Positions 16,359 through 23,967 of a stretch of DNA of 64,000 bases are shown piece by piece. A program made the translations under genes and the position numbers. Each line of letters opens with the position of its first letter. Position 1 is the stretch's first letter. Source of the DNA: Erwinia endophytica (GTDB taxonomy: Bacteria; Pseudomonadota; Gammaproteobacteria; Enterobacterales; Enterobacteriaceae); the NCBI RefSeq assembly GCF_009295515.1, contig NZ_RQVV01000053.1:1-64000 (forward strand), written 5' to 3'. The notes below the pieces were generated by a model, which was not told the DNA's origin, did not search any database, and worked only from the letters and a program-made list of their open reading frames with translations.

Positions 16359-18569
16359 ATGTCTGAAACTATTGAAATAAGCGGTGTCCTTAACGATCCC
16401 GGCGGGCGGGCTGTGTCGGGCGCGCGCATTGTTATCACTGCCCATCGTAATTCCGCCGGCGTTCTGAATCAGTCAGTAACAACGGCGACAACTGCCGCAG
16501 ATGGAAGATACGCACTGCAGCTGCTACCCGGCGGCTACACAGTAACGGTCGTGTGGCCGGGAAATGTTCGCCCTGAAGTGCTGGGACGGATCACAGTGGA
16601 GGAGGATGGCCCTGCAGCATCACTGAATGATTACCTGATTAATGCAGATGATTTTTACAGTGATAAAGTGGTGTTTAACTCAGTAAAATCCCTTGCTGAT
16701 GATTCGATGGTTGCCGCAGCACTGGCAAAAACATCCGGCCAGGCCAGCGAGGCGGCGGCGACAGCCGCTGCAGAAGAGAAAACCCAGGCGGTTGTTGCGG
16801 CTGAGACCGCAAGCCAGGAGGCATCAACCGCAGAAACTGCCGCAATATTAGCCGCCGCCGCAAGGGATGAGGCGCTGGCGGCGGCCCGAGCTCAGTCATT
16901 CGACGAACTCCGCACAACAGCGCCAGTTGCTGATGGCCAACGCTGGCGGCTCAGGGGCTGGCATGACGGAACGGATTACGGTGGCGGGGATTTTACCGGT
17001 TTTCTCGTTGCTGCGACTGACGATGGCGGAACGATTGCAGCGGGTGAAGGATGGCACTGGCAGCGTGTGACTGATGATGATAACAATCTCAATGTTTCGC
17101 ATTTTGGCGCGACAGAGGGTGGGGATGTTGACTGTTCTGCAGCAGTGATTGCAATGTTCAATTATTCGCAGAAAAATAACCCGGCGCTGGGAATTCGTTT
17201 TCCCGCTGGAAAATTTCGCGTTGATAATGTTGATATTTCATCAAAATATTACAGCCGATTCAGATTAACCGGTGCTCAGGTGAATTTTGGGTATTTCCCA
17301 TCTACAACAATCGTATCAAATAAAACAACTGGCGTAATGTTCAGTGTCAATGCCCGATATACGGAAATATCTAATTTAATTATTGACGGGGAATATGATG
17401 TTACTGCCAACACAAAGGAGTTTTACAGTAATTCCTGTACGGCGGGGACTTATTTTCGCGGAACTAATTTAAGATTTCTGAATTTAGGTGGCCGTGCAAT
17501 TTCACTGATTGACACGCTTGATACCAAATTAGATCAGTTTTATGCGTCAATGTGTCACGCAAGTGTGCTTTATACTAACTGGTCAAATACTGTTTACGGA
17601 AACTGGGATCACGTCACAGCGATAGAACTGACTAATTTTAATATGCAGTCGTGTACGACAGAGCCTGTTTTTGATATTCAACGTGCAACTCAGTCATTTA
17701 TTTACAACGGCTGGATTGAAAAAAGCGAATACCCTGGAGATTTGTCATGCGGTCAGATGATGATAGAAGGATTATCTGTCGAAGCCTGCACGAATCCGTT
17801 AAATCTGACCTACTGCCGCGCCATTATTTCACAACTCAATTTACAAAGTGGCTCTACCGTTACGCACAATGATGTGGATAAAACAGACTGGCTGTCGCGT
17901 TTTGAGCGTGGCTATTTGCGACTTGAAAACTACGGGGCGCAGTTTCACGGCTCACTCACTTATGACGTGCTGCATTCTCATAACCGGATCAGTAATGGAT
18001 CAGCCAATACGAAGTGGGTTTATGTTGGCAAAGTCCACGCTGGCACAACGGGTGACACATCTGAATTAATCATTACAGGAACGACGCACTGGGATACTGT
18101 CACCGAAAGCCACGTTGTGAACGATACACGACATGGCGGCGGAAAATGTATTATCAGGATGCAGAATAAAGACGACGCAGAAAGGGTACTGGTTAGCTGG
18201 TCAGGTGAGGGAGCGTGTCCTGTTGCTGACGTGAAATTTAAAGCCGACTATGCGTCAGATATCAATATTTATGTGCAATTGCGAAATTACGTACAGTCAG
18301 CAAATGTACAACTCGAAACGACGGGAAAATCGCGATTTGAAACAGGACAGTGTGCCTATTTTGATTTCAAAGGAGAATCACTTACTGATGATGAAATTGC
18401 AGCGCTTGACGGACTCAGAGACGCACTGCCAAAATTTTCACTGTCGGCGGGCTGGGCGGGGCTGGGGTTCGATGGTGGCATGCTGATGATCCGGACAACG
18501 TTCACAGATGGAAAGATCCCCATTTACGTTAATGGTGAGCTTAAGTACATCACTATTAGCGATAGCTGA
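16359..18569 (+). CDS. Tailspike / side tail fibre with beta-helix body
   Basis: The 736-residue protein begins with a lambda Stf-type attachment domain (about residues 1-95: ISGVLNDPGGRAVSGARIVITA, LPGGYTVTV). An Ala/Glu/Thr-rich coiled-coil stalk follows (about 120-180). From about 245 it resembles parallel beta-helix tailspikes (LNVSHFGATEGGDVDCSAA, FPAGKFRVDNVDISS), which often degrade or deacetylate capsule or O-antigen. The C-terminal 100 residues form a small separate domain. Enzymatic activity cannot be judged from sequence alone. It is the second receptor-binding protein of this phage and has no assembly-protein gene after it. Confidence 0.8.
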   Translation: MSETIEISGVLNDPGGRAVSGARIVITAHRNSAGVLNQSVTTATTAADGRYALQLLPGGYTVTVVWPGNVRPEVLGRITVEEDGPAASLNDYLINADDFYSDKVVFNSVKSLADDSMVAAALAKTSGQASEAAATAAAEEKTQAVVAAETASQEASTAETAAILAAAARDEALAAARAQSFDELRTTAPVADGQRWRLRGWHDGTDYGGGDFTGFLVAATDDGGTIAAGEGWHWQRVTDDDNNLNVSHFGATEGGDVDCSAAVIAMFNYSQKNNPALGIRFPAGKFRVDNVDISSKYYSRFRLTGAQVNFGYFPSTTIVSNKTTGVMFSVNARYTEISNLIIDGEYDVTANTKEFYSNSCTAGTYFRGTNLRFLNLGGRAISLIDTLDTKLDQFYASMCHASVLYTNWSNTVYGNWDHVTAIELTNFNMQSCTTEPVFDIQRATQSFIYNGWIEKSEYPGDLSCGQMMIEGLSVEACTNPLNLTYCRAIISQLNLQSGSTVTHNDVDKTDWLSRFERGYLRLENYGAQFHGSLTYDVLHSHNRISNGSANTKWVYVGKVHAGTTGDTSELIITGTTHWDTVTESHVVNDTRHGGGKCIIRMQNKDDAERVLVSWSGEGACPVADVKFKADYASDINIYVQLRNYVQSANVQLETTGKSRFETGQCAYFDFKGESLTDDEIAALDGLRDALPKFSLSAGWAGLGFDGGMLMIRTTFTDGKIPIYVNGELKYITISDS

Positions 18570-18574
18570 CGGTT

Positions 18575-18598
18575 AAAAAACCCGGCGCTCTGGCCGGG
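18575..18598 (-). terminator. Terminator of the Hcp operon
   Basis: On the minus strand a CCCGGC/GCCGGG stem is followed by six T residues. On the plus strand the same hairpin lacks a T run, so it mainly serves the minus-strand operon. Its sequence is nearly identical to the plus-strand terminator at 20348-20373. Confidence 0.8.
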
Positions 18599-18605
18599 TA
18601 TATTG

Positions 18606-19085
18606 TTATGCACACGCGCGCTCGTTCCAACTATCCTTATATATTATATTCCCGTCTGTATATTTCCATGTAATGGCTTCATAACGTAACTCAATATCTT
18701 CAAGGTGCGTACTGGTCATGCCGCTTTGATGTAAGTTTGGGGTAATTGCAGTAATTTTTACGTTTTCCATATCAATATTAAAATACTCTACTTCTTTACC
18801 AGCTTCATTGATCCGATACATTTTCAATGTAGCTTGCATTAATTTCCTTCCTTCACAAAGTGCTCTAAAAAGTAAAGGCGTCGTTTTGTCGAATTCTTTT
18901 AATACTTTTATCGGGGTATGAAGCCTTGTCCCGGTTAGTTTTCCTGTGTTGCTGTCCGTAGGTATCCAGATATGATGATTAACAGAACGCAACTCAATAG
19001 AGCCTAGTCTGTCTGGCATTAGACAGGAGCCTGTAATTGGTGATCCATTTTCATCCTTTAACCATAAATGTGCTGGGTTAGACAT
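18606..19085 (-). CDS. hcp: Hcp family type VI secretion tube/carrier protein
   Basis: The 159-residue product is an Hcp1-family protein: it starts MSNPAHLWLKDENG, has GSIEL near residue 28, IPTDSNTGKLTGTR around residues 41-54, YRINEAGKEVEYFNI near 90-104 and ends with DSWNERACA. Hcp hexamers form the expelled tube of type VI secretion systems and carry small effectors in their lumen. No other T6SS gene is in the window, so it is an orphan hcp and would rely on a T6SS elsewhere. AAAGGAT precedes ATG 19085. It is the last gene of a three-gene AT-rich operon inside the prophage. Confidence 0.92.
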   Translation of the reverse strand: MSNPAHLWLKDENGSPITGSCLMPDRLGSIELRSVNHHIWIPTDSNTGKLTGTRLHTPIKVLKEFDKTTPLLFRALCEGRKLMQATLKMYRINEAGKEVEYFNIDMENVKITAITPNLHQSGMTSTHLEDIELRYEAITWKYTDGNIIYKDSWNERACA

Positions 19086-19096
19086 ATCAATATCCT

Positions 19097-19285
19097 TTAT
19101 AATTTACGCCATATGAAAACATGAAATAAAATAATTAAAACAATAAATATCCCTATTAAATTTATTGCAATGTCTGGAAAGTAAGAGACGGCAAATACAC
19201 CAAAAACAATAATAGATAATACAACTCCGCCGCCCCATAAGAATATTATTAATTCTTCCTTAAGCCACTTTGTAAAAAAATTCAT
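19097..19285 (-). CDS. Small two-helix membrane protein, candidate immunity protein
   Basis: A 62-residue protein with two hydrophobic segments (about residues 12-33 and 38-58) separated by a short loop and ending in basic residues. It starts 3 bp after the stop of the 238-residue gene, with an AGGTG ribosome-binding site inside that gene's end, and lies 11 bp before hcp. I do not recognise the family. Small inner-membrane proteins encoded tightly next to membrane-targeting effectors often are immunity proteins. That role is inferred from context only. Confidence 0.65.
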   Translation of the reverse strand: MNFFTKWLKEELIIFLWGGGVVLSIIVFGVFAVSYFPDIAINLIGIFIVLIILFHVFIWRKL

Positions 19286-19288
19286 AAA

Positions 19289-20005
19289 TCACCTAACTAA
19301 CCTAGTAATTAAATCAACTAATTCATCATCCGAAATAAGCATGGGGTTTAAATAAGGGTTTTTTGAAATGACAGGCTCAATTAAAAAATACATCATTTCA
19401 AGATTTTTTTCATATAATGCATTGTAATAAAAAACATTATATTTCTTTAATGCATCAGCGCTATTAGCAGCATCCTGCACCAAACCATATAGACCTAAAG
19501 AAAATGCAGCAGCAGTAACCCCCGCCTTAATAGCTATTCCTTTAGTTCTACTTATACGCTCATTCACAATGGCGCTAAAACTATAGCTTTGGCAAATAGC
19601 AGTGGCTATAGCAATAACTAACAGCCTGTTAGTAAAGGTTGATGAAGATATATGAACACCAGCGTTCACAAGTTTTCTGATAATGTTTTGAATGCGTCCT
19701 TCTTTTTTGTTTTTAAAGTTTATTTCTATATATATTTTAATCATTTCGAAAATAATATTTCGATCTTTTACTAATTGGGCTATACCGAGAAGGAATCTTG
19801 CATCTTCATGTTTTAGTTTTGTGCATACGTCCTGATAATTATCTGTAAAACAAGACAGATAATAAGATGCTCTTGTGGCTCCATCCCCCATCTGTTTAAT
19901 ATTTGAAATAACACTATCTTTTACGCCTTTGAGCGCATCCTCAAGCTTTAAAGCCAGTATACGATCAGCCTGGATAGAGGTAATAATTGAATCACTATAA
20001 TACAT
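19289..20005 (-). CDS. Putative membrane-active protein of the Hcp operon, candidate effector
   Basis: A 238-residue protein with a helical, charged N-terminal part (1-120), two hydrophobic helices (about 125-147 and 155-178, the second glycine/alanine-rich) and a charged C-terminal 50 residues. There is no signal peptide. The pattern, a soluble protein with a hydrophobic hairpin, recalls pore-forming toxins; ion-selective pore effectors delivered with Hcp are known in Serratia (Ssp6), though I claim no homology. It is the first gene of the operon that ends with hcp. Codon use is AT-rich compared with phage structural genes, which points to separate acquisition. It could also be an unrelated lysogenic conversion protein. 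Confidence 0.6.
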   Translation of the reverse strand: MYYSDSIITSIQADRILALKLEDALKGVKDSVISNIKQMGDGATRASYYLSCFTDNYQDVCTKLKHEDARFLLGIAQLVKDRNIIFEMIKIYIEINFKNKKEGRIQNIIRKLVNAGVHISSSTFTNRLLVIAIATAICQSYSFSAIVNERISRTKGIAIKAGVTAAAFSLGLYGLVQDAANSADALKKYNVFYYNALYEKNLEMMYFLIEPVISKNPYLNPMLISDDELVDLITRLVR

Positions 20006-20113
20006 AACCCATCCCTAGAATTAGTCCATTAATCCAGTTTGCCCCTGACTCGCTGCCAGTGTCAATGCACCAGCTCTAAAAATCAGCCAATATGGAATTT
20101 ATATAAATTAATT

Positions 20114-20167
20114 CAATGAGTTATGCGTATTGATCTGTATAAACGATCAATTGTAACTCATTGATCG
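20114..20167. promoter_or_regulatory. Overlapping inverted repeats, second operator-like site
   Basis: Three copies of ATTGATC or its complement occur at 20129-20135, 20145-20151 and 20160-20166, about 15-16 bp apart. The last two form the 24-bp palindrome CGATCAAT-N8-ATTGATCG (20144-20167), the same arms and length as at 16302-16325. A further 10-bp inverted repeat CAATGAGTTA (20114-20123) / TAACTCATTG (20154-20163) overlaps. The site lies between the divergent starts of the Hcp operon (20005) and the 29-codon gene (20231). A TATAAA at 20138-20143 could be a promoter element covered by the repeats. Confidence 0.65.
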
Positions 20168-20230
20168 ATAGTGCCGATTGGATTACCGCGAATGTTGTGG
20201 TTATTTTAATCACGCATAAGGAGCGACCGC

Positions 20231-20320
20231 ATGAAATGGACGAGTAAAAACACCTGGTTGGTGATTTTTTCCGGCTCCCTCGCAATCTGGATCACCATCT
20301 CCACTTTGATATTTATGTAA
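20231..20320 (+). CDS. 29-residue membrane peptide
   Basis: The frame begins at ATG 20231 with a strong AAGGAG upstream and ends at TAA 20318-20320. The peptide starts MKWTSKNTW, then has a continuous hydrophobic helix (about residues 9-29), consistent with one membrane span and a positive N terminus inside. A terminator follows 27 bp later, so it forms a complete one-gene transcription unit behind an operator-like region. It lacks the Cys and Tyr pattern of Hok toxins. I do not recognise a family; a phage accessory protein or a small toxin are possible. Confidence 0.65.
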   Translation: MKWTSKNTWLVIFSGSLAIWITISTLIFM

Positions 20321-20347
20321 TTAATTCGTTACAATACAACACCAGGA

Positions 20348-20373
20348 CCCGGCCATAGCGCCGGGTTTTTTTT
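20348..20373 (+). terminator. Terminator after the 29-codon gene
   Basis: A CCCGGC/GCCGGG stem with a CATAGC loop is followed by eight T residues. It is almost the same sequence as the minus-strand terminator at 18575-18598, so the accessory cassette is bounded by inverted terminators. Confidence 0.88.
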
Positions 20374-20491
20374 CGTCTATCCATACCCCTCCACCAGCAT
20401 TTATTCCCTACCATCACCTCACTAAAACCCCGGACACAATGACCGTTAATCAGCGGTGTACAACACGTAACTTATTGATAGTTTGCGCGGG

Positions 20492-20524
20492 GGTTTCTCC
20501 CTGGTTTCTCCCTAGTTTCTCCCC
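20492..20524 (+). repeat. Three tandem 11-bp repeats near the attachment site
   Basis: GGTTTCTCCCT occurs at 20492-20502 and 20503-20513, and a variant (AGTTTCTCCCC) at 20514-20524. Tandem 10-11 bp repeats this close to a tRNA attachment site resemble arm-type binding sites of tyrosine integrases. The core crossover site and left end cannot be seen because the other prophage end lies outside the window. Confidence 0.6.
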
Positions 20525-20541
20525 CTACGAATTTCAGCAAT

Positions 20542-20571
20542 AAAAAAAGCAGCCGTAAGAGGCTGCTTTTT
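20542..20571 (-). terminator. Bidirectional terminator next to proL
   Basis: A GCAGCC/GGCTGC stem has seven A residues on its left and five T residues on its right, so it can terminate the minus-strand tRNA transcript and also plus-strand phage transcription. It lies 12 bp past the CCA end of the tRNA. Confidence 0.85.
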
Positions 20572-20582
20572 AAAGGTTTTTT

Positions 20583-20659
20583 TGGTCGGCACGAGAGGAT
20601 TTGAACCTCCGACCCCGGACACCCCATGACCGTGCGCTACCAGGCTGCGCTACGTGCCG
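20583..20659 (-). tRNA. proL: tRNA-Pro with GGG anticodon, prophage attachment gene
   Basis: The minus strand reads as a complete 77-nt tRNA: a 7-bp acceptor stem CGGCACG/CGTGCCG, D arm with AGCCTGGTA loop, anticodon stem CGGTC with anticodon GGG, T arm with TTCAAAT loop, and an encoded ACCA end. It decodes CCC and CCU proline codons. In E. coli proL also lies next to yejM. The prophage genes abut its 3' end, the usual side for integration into a tRNA gene, with the tRNA kept intact. Confidence 0.97.
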
Positions 20660-20743
20660 ATACGTGGGAGCTAATACTACGCAAATTCGCGACGATTGCA
20701 AGCATCTAACGTGTTGACTGCTATGAAATTAAGCAATGTCTAC

Positions 20744-22495
20744 TCAGTTAGCAATAAAGCGTTTTTCCTCGGTCAACACCTGCAACAACAGCGCCAGCTG
20801 TGGTTTATGATCCTTCATACGGCGACCTTTACTGTCCCAGGCGGTATAGTTACCGTTATTGTCCAGCGCCAGCGTTAACCCAGGGGTGATGATAACCAAT
20901 TGTCGATCGTTACTGCTGGCGACCCAGTCATGACGCCGTTGAGCGGCGAAAAGGTCCTCACCCTGAGAATAGTCGGAGGCCGGAGTACTGACGTGCAGCA
21001 AACGTTGCATCAGTGTGGTCATCACATCCTGATGGTTGGTCAGCTTATTAACTTGCTGAGCAGGCGTGCCCGGCCAGTGGATAATCAGCGGTACATGCAG
21101 ATTGGCACGATTGCCCATGCTGGTATTACCGTCCAGTGCGACGCCGTGTTGTGCGGTGATCACTACCACCGTTTTATCCAACAGTTCTTTTTCCTGTAGG
21201 GTCGTCAGCACGGTCTGGATCTGTTGATCCGCATCTGCGGCATTACGCGGGTAATGGCGGGCAATCGCTTTCGGCGAACTATCCGCTTCATCAATTCCCG
21301 CCAGTGAAAGATAAGAGAACCATGGCGATCCGCTGTCCTTCTGTCCTTCCAGCCAGTGTTGCCACTGGGCGGTGGTCTGCGCATTAGACTGGCTGTGTGA
21401 GGCCGGGAGCGAGAAGTCGGCAAGCAGTGCCTGACGGTACAGCGGTGAAGCGAAACCGTCTGAAGCGAACAAGCCGAATTGATAGCCTTGCTTATTCAGT
21501 GCATCAACCAGCGCAGAGGGAATGCGGGCTGAAAGCACACCATCCATGTAGTTTGGCGATATACCATAAAACAACCCAAACAAACCGCTGTCAGCCTGAC
21601 TGCCTGCGCTGAAGTGCTGATTAAAGCTGACATTCTTACTGGCGAACTGTGCCAGGTTTGGTAAAAACTTCGGCAGTGTCGCGTCGTTCAGCCCATCTAC
21701 GGTTATCACCAGCAGATTGTTACGTGTTCCGCGATCACGAAAAGTGATGGCGTTGAGCGGATAAGCTACCGACACGGCTTCCGGATTTCCCTGCTGCACC
21801 AGTCTGCGTTGATATTCTTGTGCATCCAGCAGACCATGCTTTTCAAGGAAGCGGCGTGCAGTCATAGGGTAGGAGAGAGGCAGGTTAGAACGCTGCATAG
21901 TGATTGGGCGATAGAAGTTCGCATCGGCCCAAATATACATTACGTGACTGGTACAGAATGCCACGATAAACAACACCGCCAGCGGTTTACCAAAACTGCG
22001 CCGATTCAGGCTGCGCAGTTTTTGCCAACTCCAGGTCGCAAACAGCATTTCGACCAGGAAAATGGTTGGCACACAGATAAACATTAACTGCCAGTCACGT
22101 GCCATTTCACTTTGATCGGGATTAACCACCAGATCCCAGACCACGGGATTAAGGTGCAGGTGAAAGCGATTAAACACCGTGCTGTCGACGATGATCAGTG
22201 TCAGACCGATAGTGGCAATAATGGCTGAAAGGAAACGCAGCAGCCGTTGCGACATCACCACAAAGGTTAATGGAAAAATGATCAACAGGTAGGCGGAGAA
22301 GACAAGGAAACTGAAATGGCCAATCCAACTGCTAAAGGCATAAATCCGCCCAGCCAGCGATGCCGGCCAGTCGGCGACGAACAGGTAACGGCTACCCAGA
22401 ATGAAAGCAAAGATAATGTTAAACAGGGCGAACCAGTGCCCCCAGCTAATCATCTGGGAGACTTTTTCACGGTAGCGCTGCCGATTTGTTACCAT
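20744..22495 (-). CDS. yejM: Inner-membrane metalloprotein YejM (PbgA/LapC)
   Basis: The 583-residue protein (E. coli 586) has five hydrophobic helices in the first 190 residues, then a periplasmic sulfatase/phosphoethanolamine-transferase-like domain with LLVITVDGLNDATLP and GSQADSGLFGLFYG. The family essential function is to sense periplasmic-leaflet LPS and, with LapB, protect LpxC from FtsH degradation, balancing outer-membrane synthesis. It is co-oriented with yejL directly upstream, separated by 21 bp, as in other Enterobacterales. Confidence 0.96.
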   Translation of the reverse strand: MVTNRQRYREKVSQMISWGHWFALFNIIFAFILGSRYLFVADWPASLAGRIYAFSSWIGHFSFLVFSAYLLIIFPLTFVVMSQRLLRFLSAIIATIGLTLIIVDSTVFNRFHLHLNPVVWDLVVNPDQSEMARDWQLMFICVPTIFLVEMLFATWSWQKLRSLNRRSFGKPLAVLFIVAFCTSHVMYIWADANFYRPITMQRSNLPLSYPMTARRFLEKHGLLDAQEYQRRLVQQGNPEAVSVAYPLNAITFRDRGTRNNLLVITVDGLNDATLPKFLPNLAQFASKNVSFNQHFSAGSQADSGLFGLFYGISPNYMDGVLSARIPSALVDALNKQGYQFGLFASDGFASPLYRQALLADFSLPASHSQSNAQTTAQWQHWLEGQKDSGSPWFSYLSLAGIDEADSSPKAIARHYPRNAADADQQIQTVLTTLQEKELLDKTVVVITAQHGVALDGNTSMGNRANLHVPLIIHWPGTPAQQVNKLTNHQDVMTTLMQRLLHVSTPASDYSQGEDLFAAQRRHDWVASSNDRQLVIITPGLTLALDNNGNYTAWDSKGRRMKDHKPQLALLLQVLTEEKRFIAN

Positions 22496-22516
22496 AACAG
22501 AGTCAGAATCATCACA

Positions 22517-22744
22517 TTAATGGGCTTTATCTTCATGTACCGAGCTTTGGAGCGCTTCGGCAAATGAACGTGCCAGCGAACGGCGCAGAGTCGGCGCCAC
22601 GCTGCTATTGATTAAGTTAGTTACCATATTTCCCAGAACCATCAGGGAAAGATCGGTCGGGGTCTGATCTTTTTCAAGAATGCTGACCATGTCGGCGAGG
22701 AGTTTCTCCACGCGCTCGTCACTGTAACGGGATGATTGTGGCAT
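22517..22744 (-). CDS. yejL: UPF0352 protein YejL
   Basis: The 75-residue product is the same size as E. coli YejL and shares its core ([27 protein letters not shown]). Function is not established; the family is a small helical cytoplasmic protein always found just before yejM. It is transcribed divergently from yejK across a 162-bp intergenic region. Confidence 0.95.
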   Translation of the reverse strand: MPQSSRYSDERVEKLLADMVSILEKDQTPTDLSLMVLGNMVTNLINSSVAPTLRRSLARSFAEALQSSVHEDKAH

Positions 22745-22906
22745 AACGTCGAATTTGTTGAGTATTAAAGGGCGGTATCTTACCGTAATCCCGTGATTTT
22801 TTCTGCACTTTTATCTCCGGGCATTGGTTAATGTTGTTGCCTGTTGATCGCGGTGACGCTCGGTGATTGAATACGCGACTGGGTTAAATCTTAAGGAGAG
22901 TCTACC

Positions 22907-23914
22907 ATGAGTCTGGATATCGACCAGATTGCCCTTCATCAGATGATCAAGCGTGATGAACAGACGCTGGAACTGGTGCTGCGTGAGTCTTTATTGCCGG
23001 TCAACGGGCCGGTCACGGCGATGATGGAAGAGTTACACCGCGTTTACAGTGCAAAGAACAAGGCTTACGGTCTGTTTAATGAAGGGAGCGAGCTGGCCGA
23101 TGCGCTGCGTAACTGCCGGAAAGGTGAGGATGATTTTCTGGCATTCAGCCGCGCCGCCACCGGACGTCTGCGTGATGAATTGGCCAAATACACTTTTGCC
23201 GACGGCGGTATCGTGCTGTTTGGTCACTACCGCTACCTGGCGGTGGAGTATCTGCTGATTGCTGTTCTCAACAGTCAGAACAGTATGCGTGTCAATGAAG
23301 AGCTGGATATCAGCAGTACGCACTATCTTGATATTAATCATGCTGATATTGTGGCCCGTATCGATCTAACCGAATGGGAAACCAATCCGGCTTCAACCCG
23401 CTATTTAACCTTCCTGCGTGGTCGTGTCGGGCGCAAAGTGGCAGACTTCTTTATGGATTTCCTCGGTGCCAGTGGCGGGCTGGATACCAAAGCACAGAAT
23501 AAAGGATTGTTGCAGGCGGTCGATGACTATTGCTCTGAGGCCAGTCTCGATAAACACGAGCGACAAAATTATCGCCAGCAGGTTTATAGCTATTGTAACG
23601 AACAGTTGCAGGCGGGTGAAGAGATTGAACTGCAGGGATTGTCTGAAGAACTGGCCCCGATTGGTGAGAAAACCTTCCAGGCTTTTACTCAAGAGCAGGA
23701 TTACGCGTTGGAAGAACGTTTTCCGGCCGATCGCAGTACGCTACGTCAATTGACAAAATTCGCCGGCAGTGGGGGAGGATTGACCATCAATTTTGACGCG
23801 ATGCTGTTGGGGGAGCGGATTTTCTGGGATCCAGTCACCGATACGCTCACTATTAAAGGGACGCCGCCAAACTTGCGTGATCAATTGCAGCGTCGTAGCA
23901 GTAGCGGTAAATAA
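22907..23914 (+). CDS. yejK: Nucleoid-associated protein YejK (NdpA)
   Basis: The protein has 335 residues, the family length, and belongs to the 37-kDa nucleoid-associated protein family. Typical segments are [22 protein letters not shown] near residue 100 and [24 protein letters not shown] near 185. It is an abundant cytoplasmic protein found on the spermidine nucleoid; biochemical role remains poorly defined. AAGGAG precedes the start. Confidence 0.96.
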   Translation: MSLDIDQIALHQMIKRDEQTLELVLRESLLPVNGPVTAMMEELHRVYSAKNKAYGLFNEGSELADALRNCRKGEDDFLAFSRAATGRLRDELAKYTFADGGIVLFGHYRYLAVEYLLIAVLNSQNSMRVNEELDISSTHYLDINHADIVARIDLTEWETNPASTRYLTFLRGRVGRKVADFFMDFLGASGGLDTKAQNKGLLQAVDDYCSEASLDKHERQNYRQQVYSYCNEQLQAGEEIELQGLSEELAPIGEKTFQAFTQEQDYALEERFPADRSTLRQLTKFAGSGGGLTINFDAMLLGERIFWDPVTDTLTIKGTPPNLRDQLQRRSSSGK

Positions 23915-23967
23915 CAGCCAGAAAAAGAACCTGTTGTTGCTTCCTGAACAGGGAAGCCGCGCAAGAA

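Noticed and set aside
18606..20005. A toxin-antitoxin pair of the usual type II kind
   Set aside because: Both partner proteins have membrane segments and no DNA-binding antitoxin is visible; linkage to Hcp fits better with secretion.
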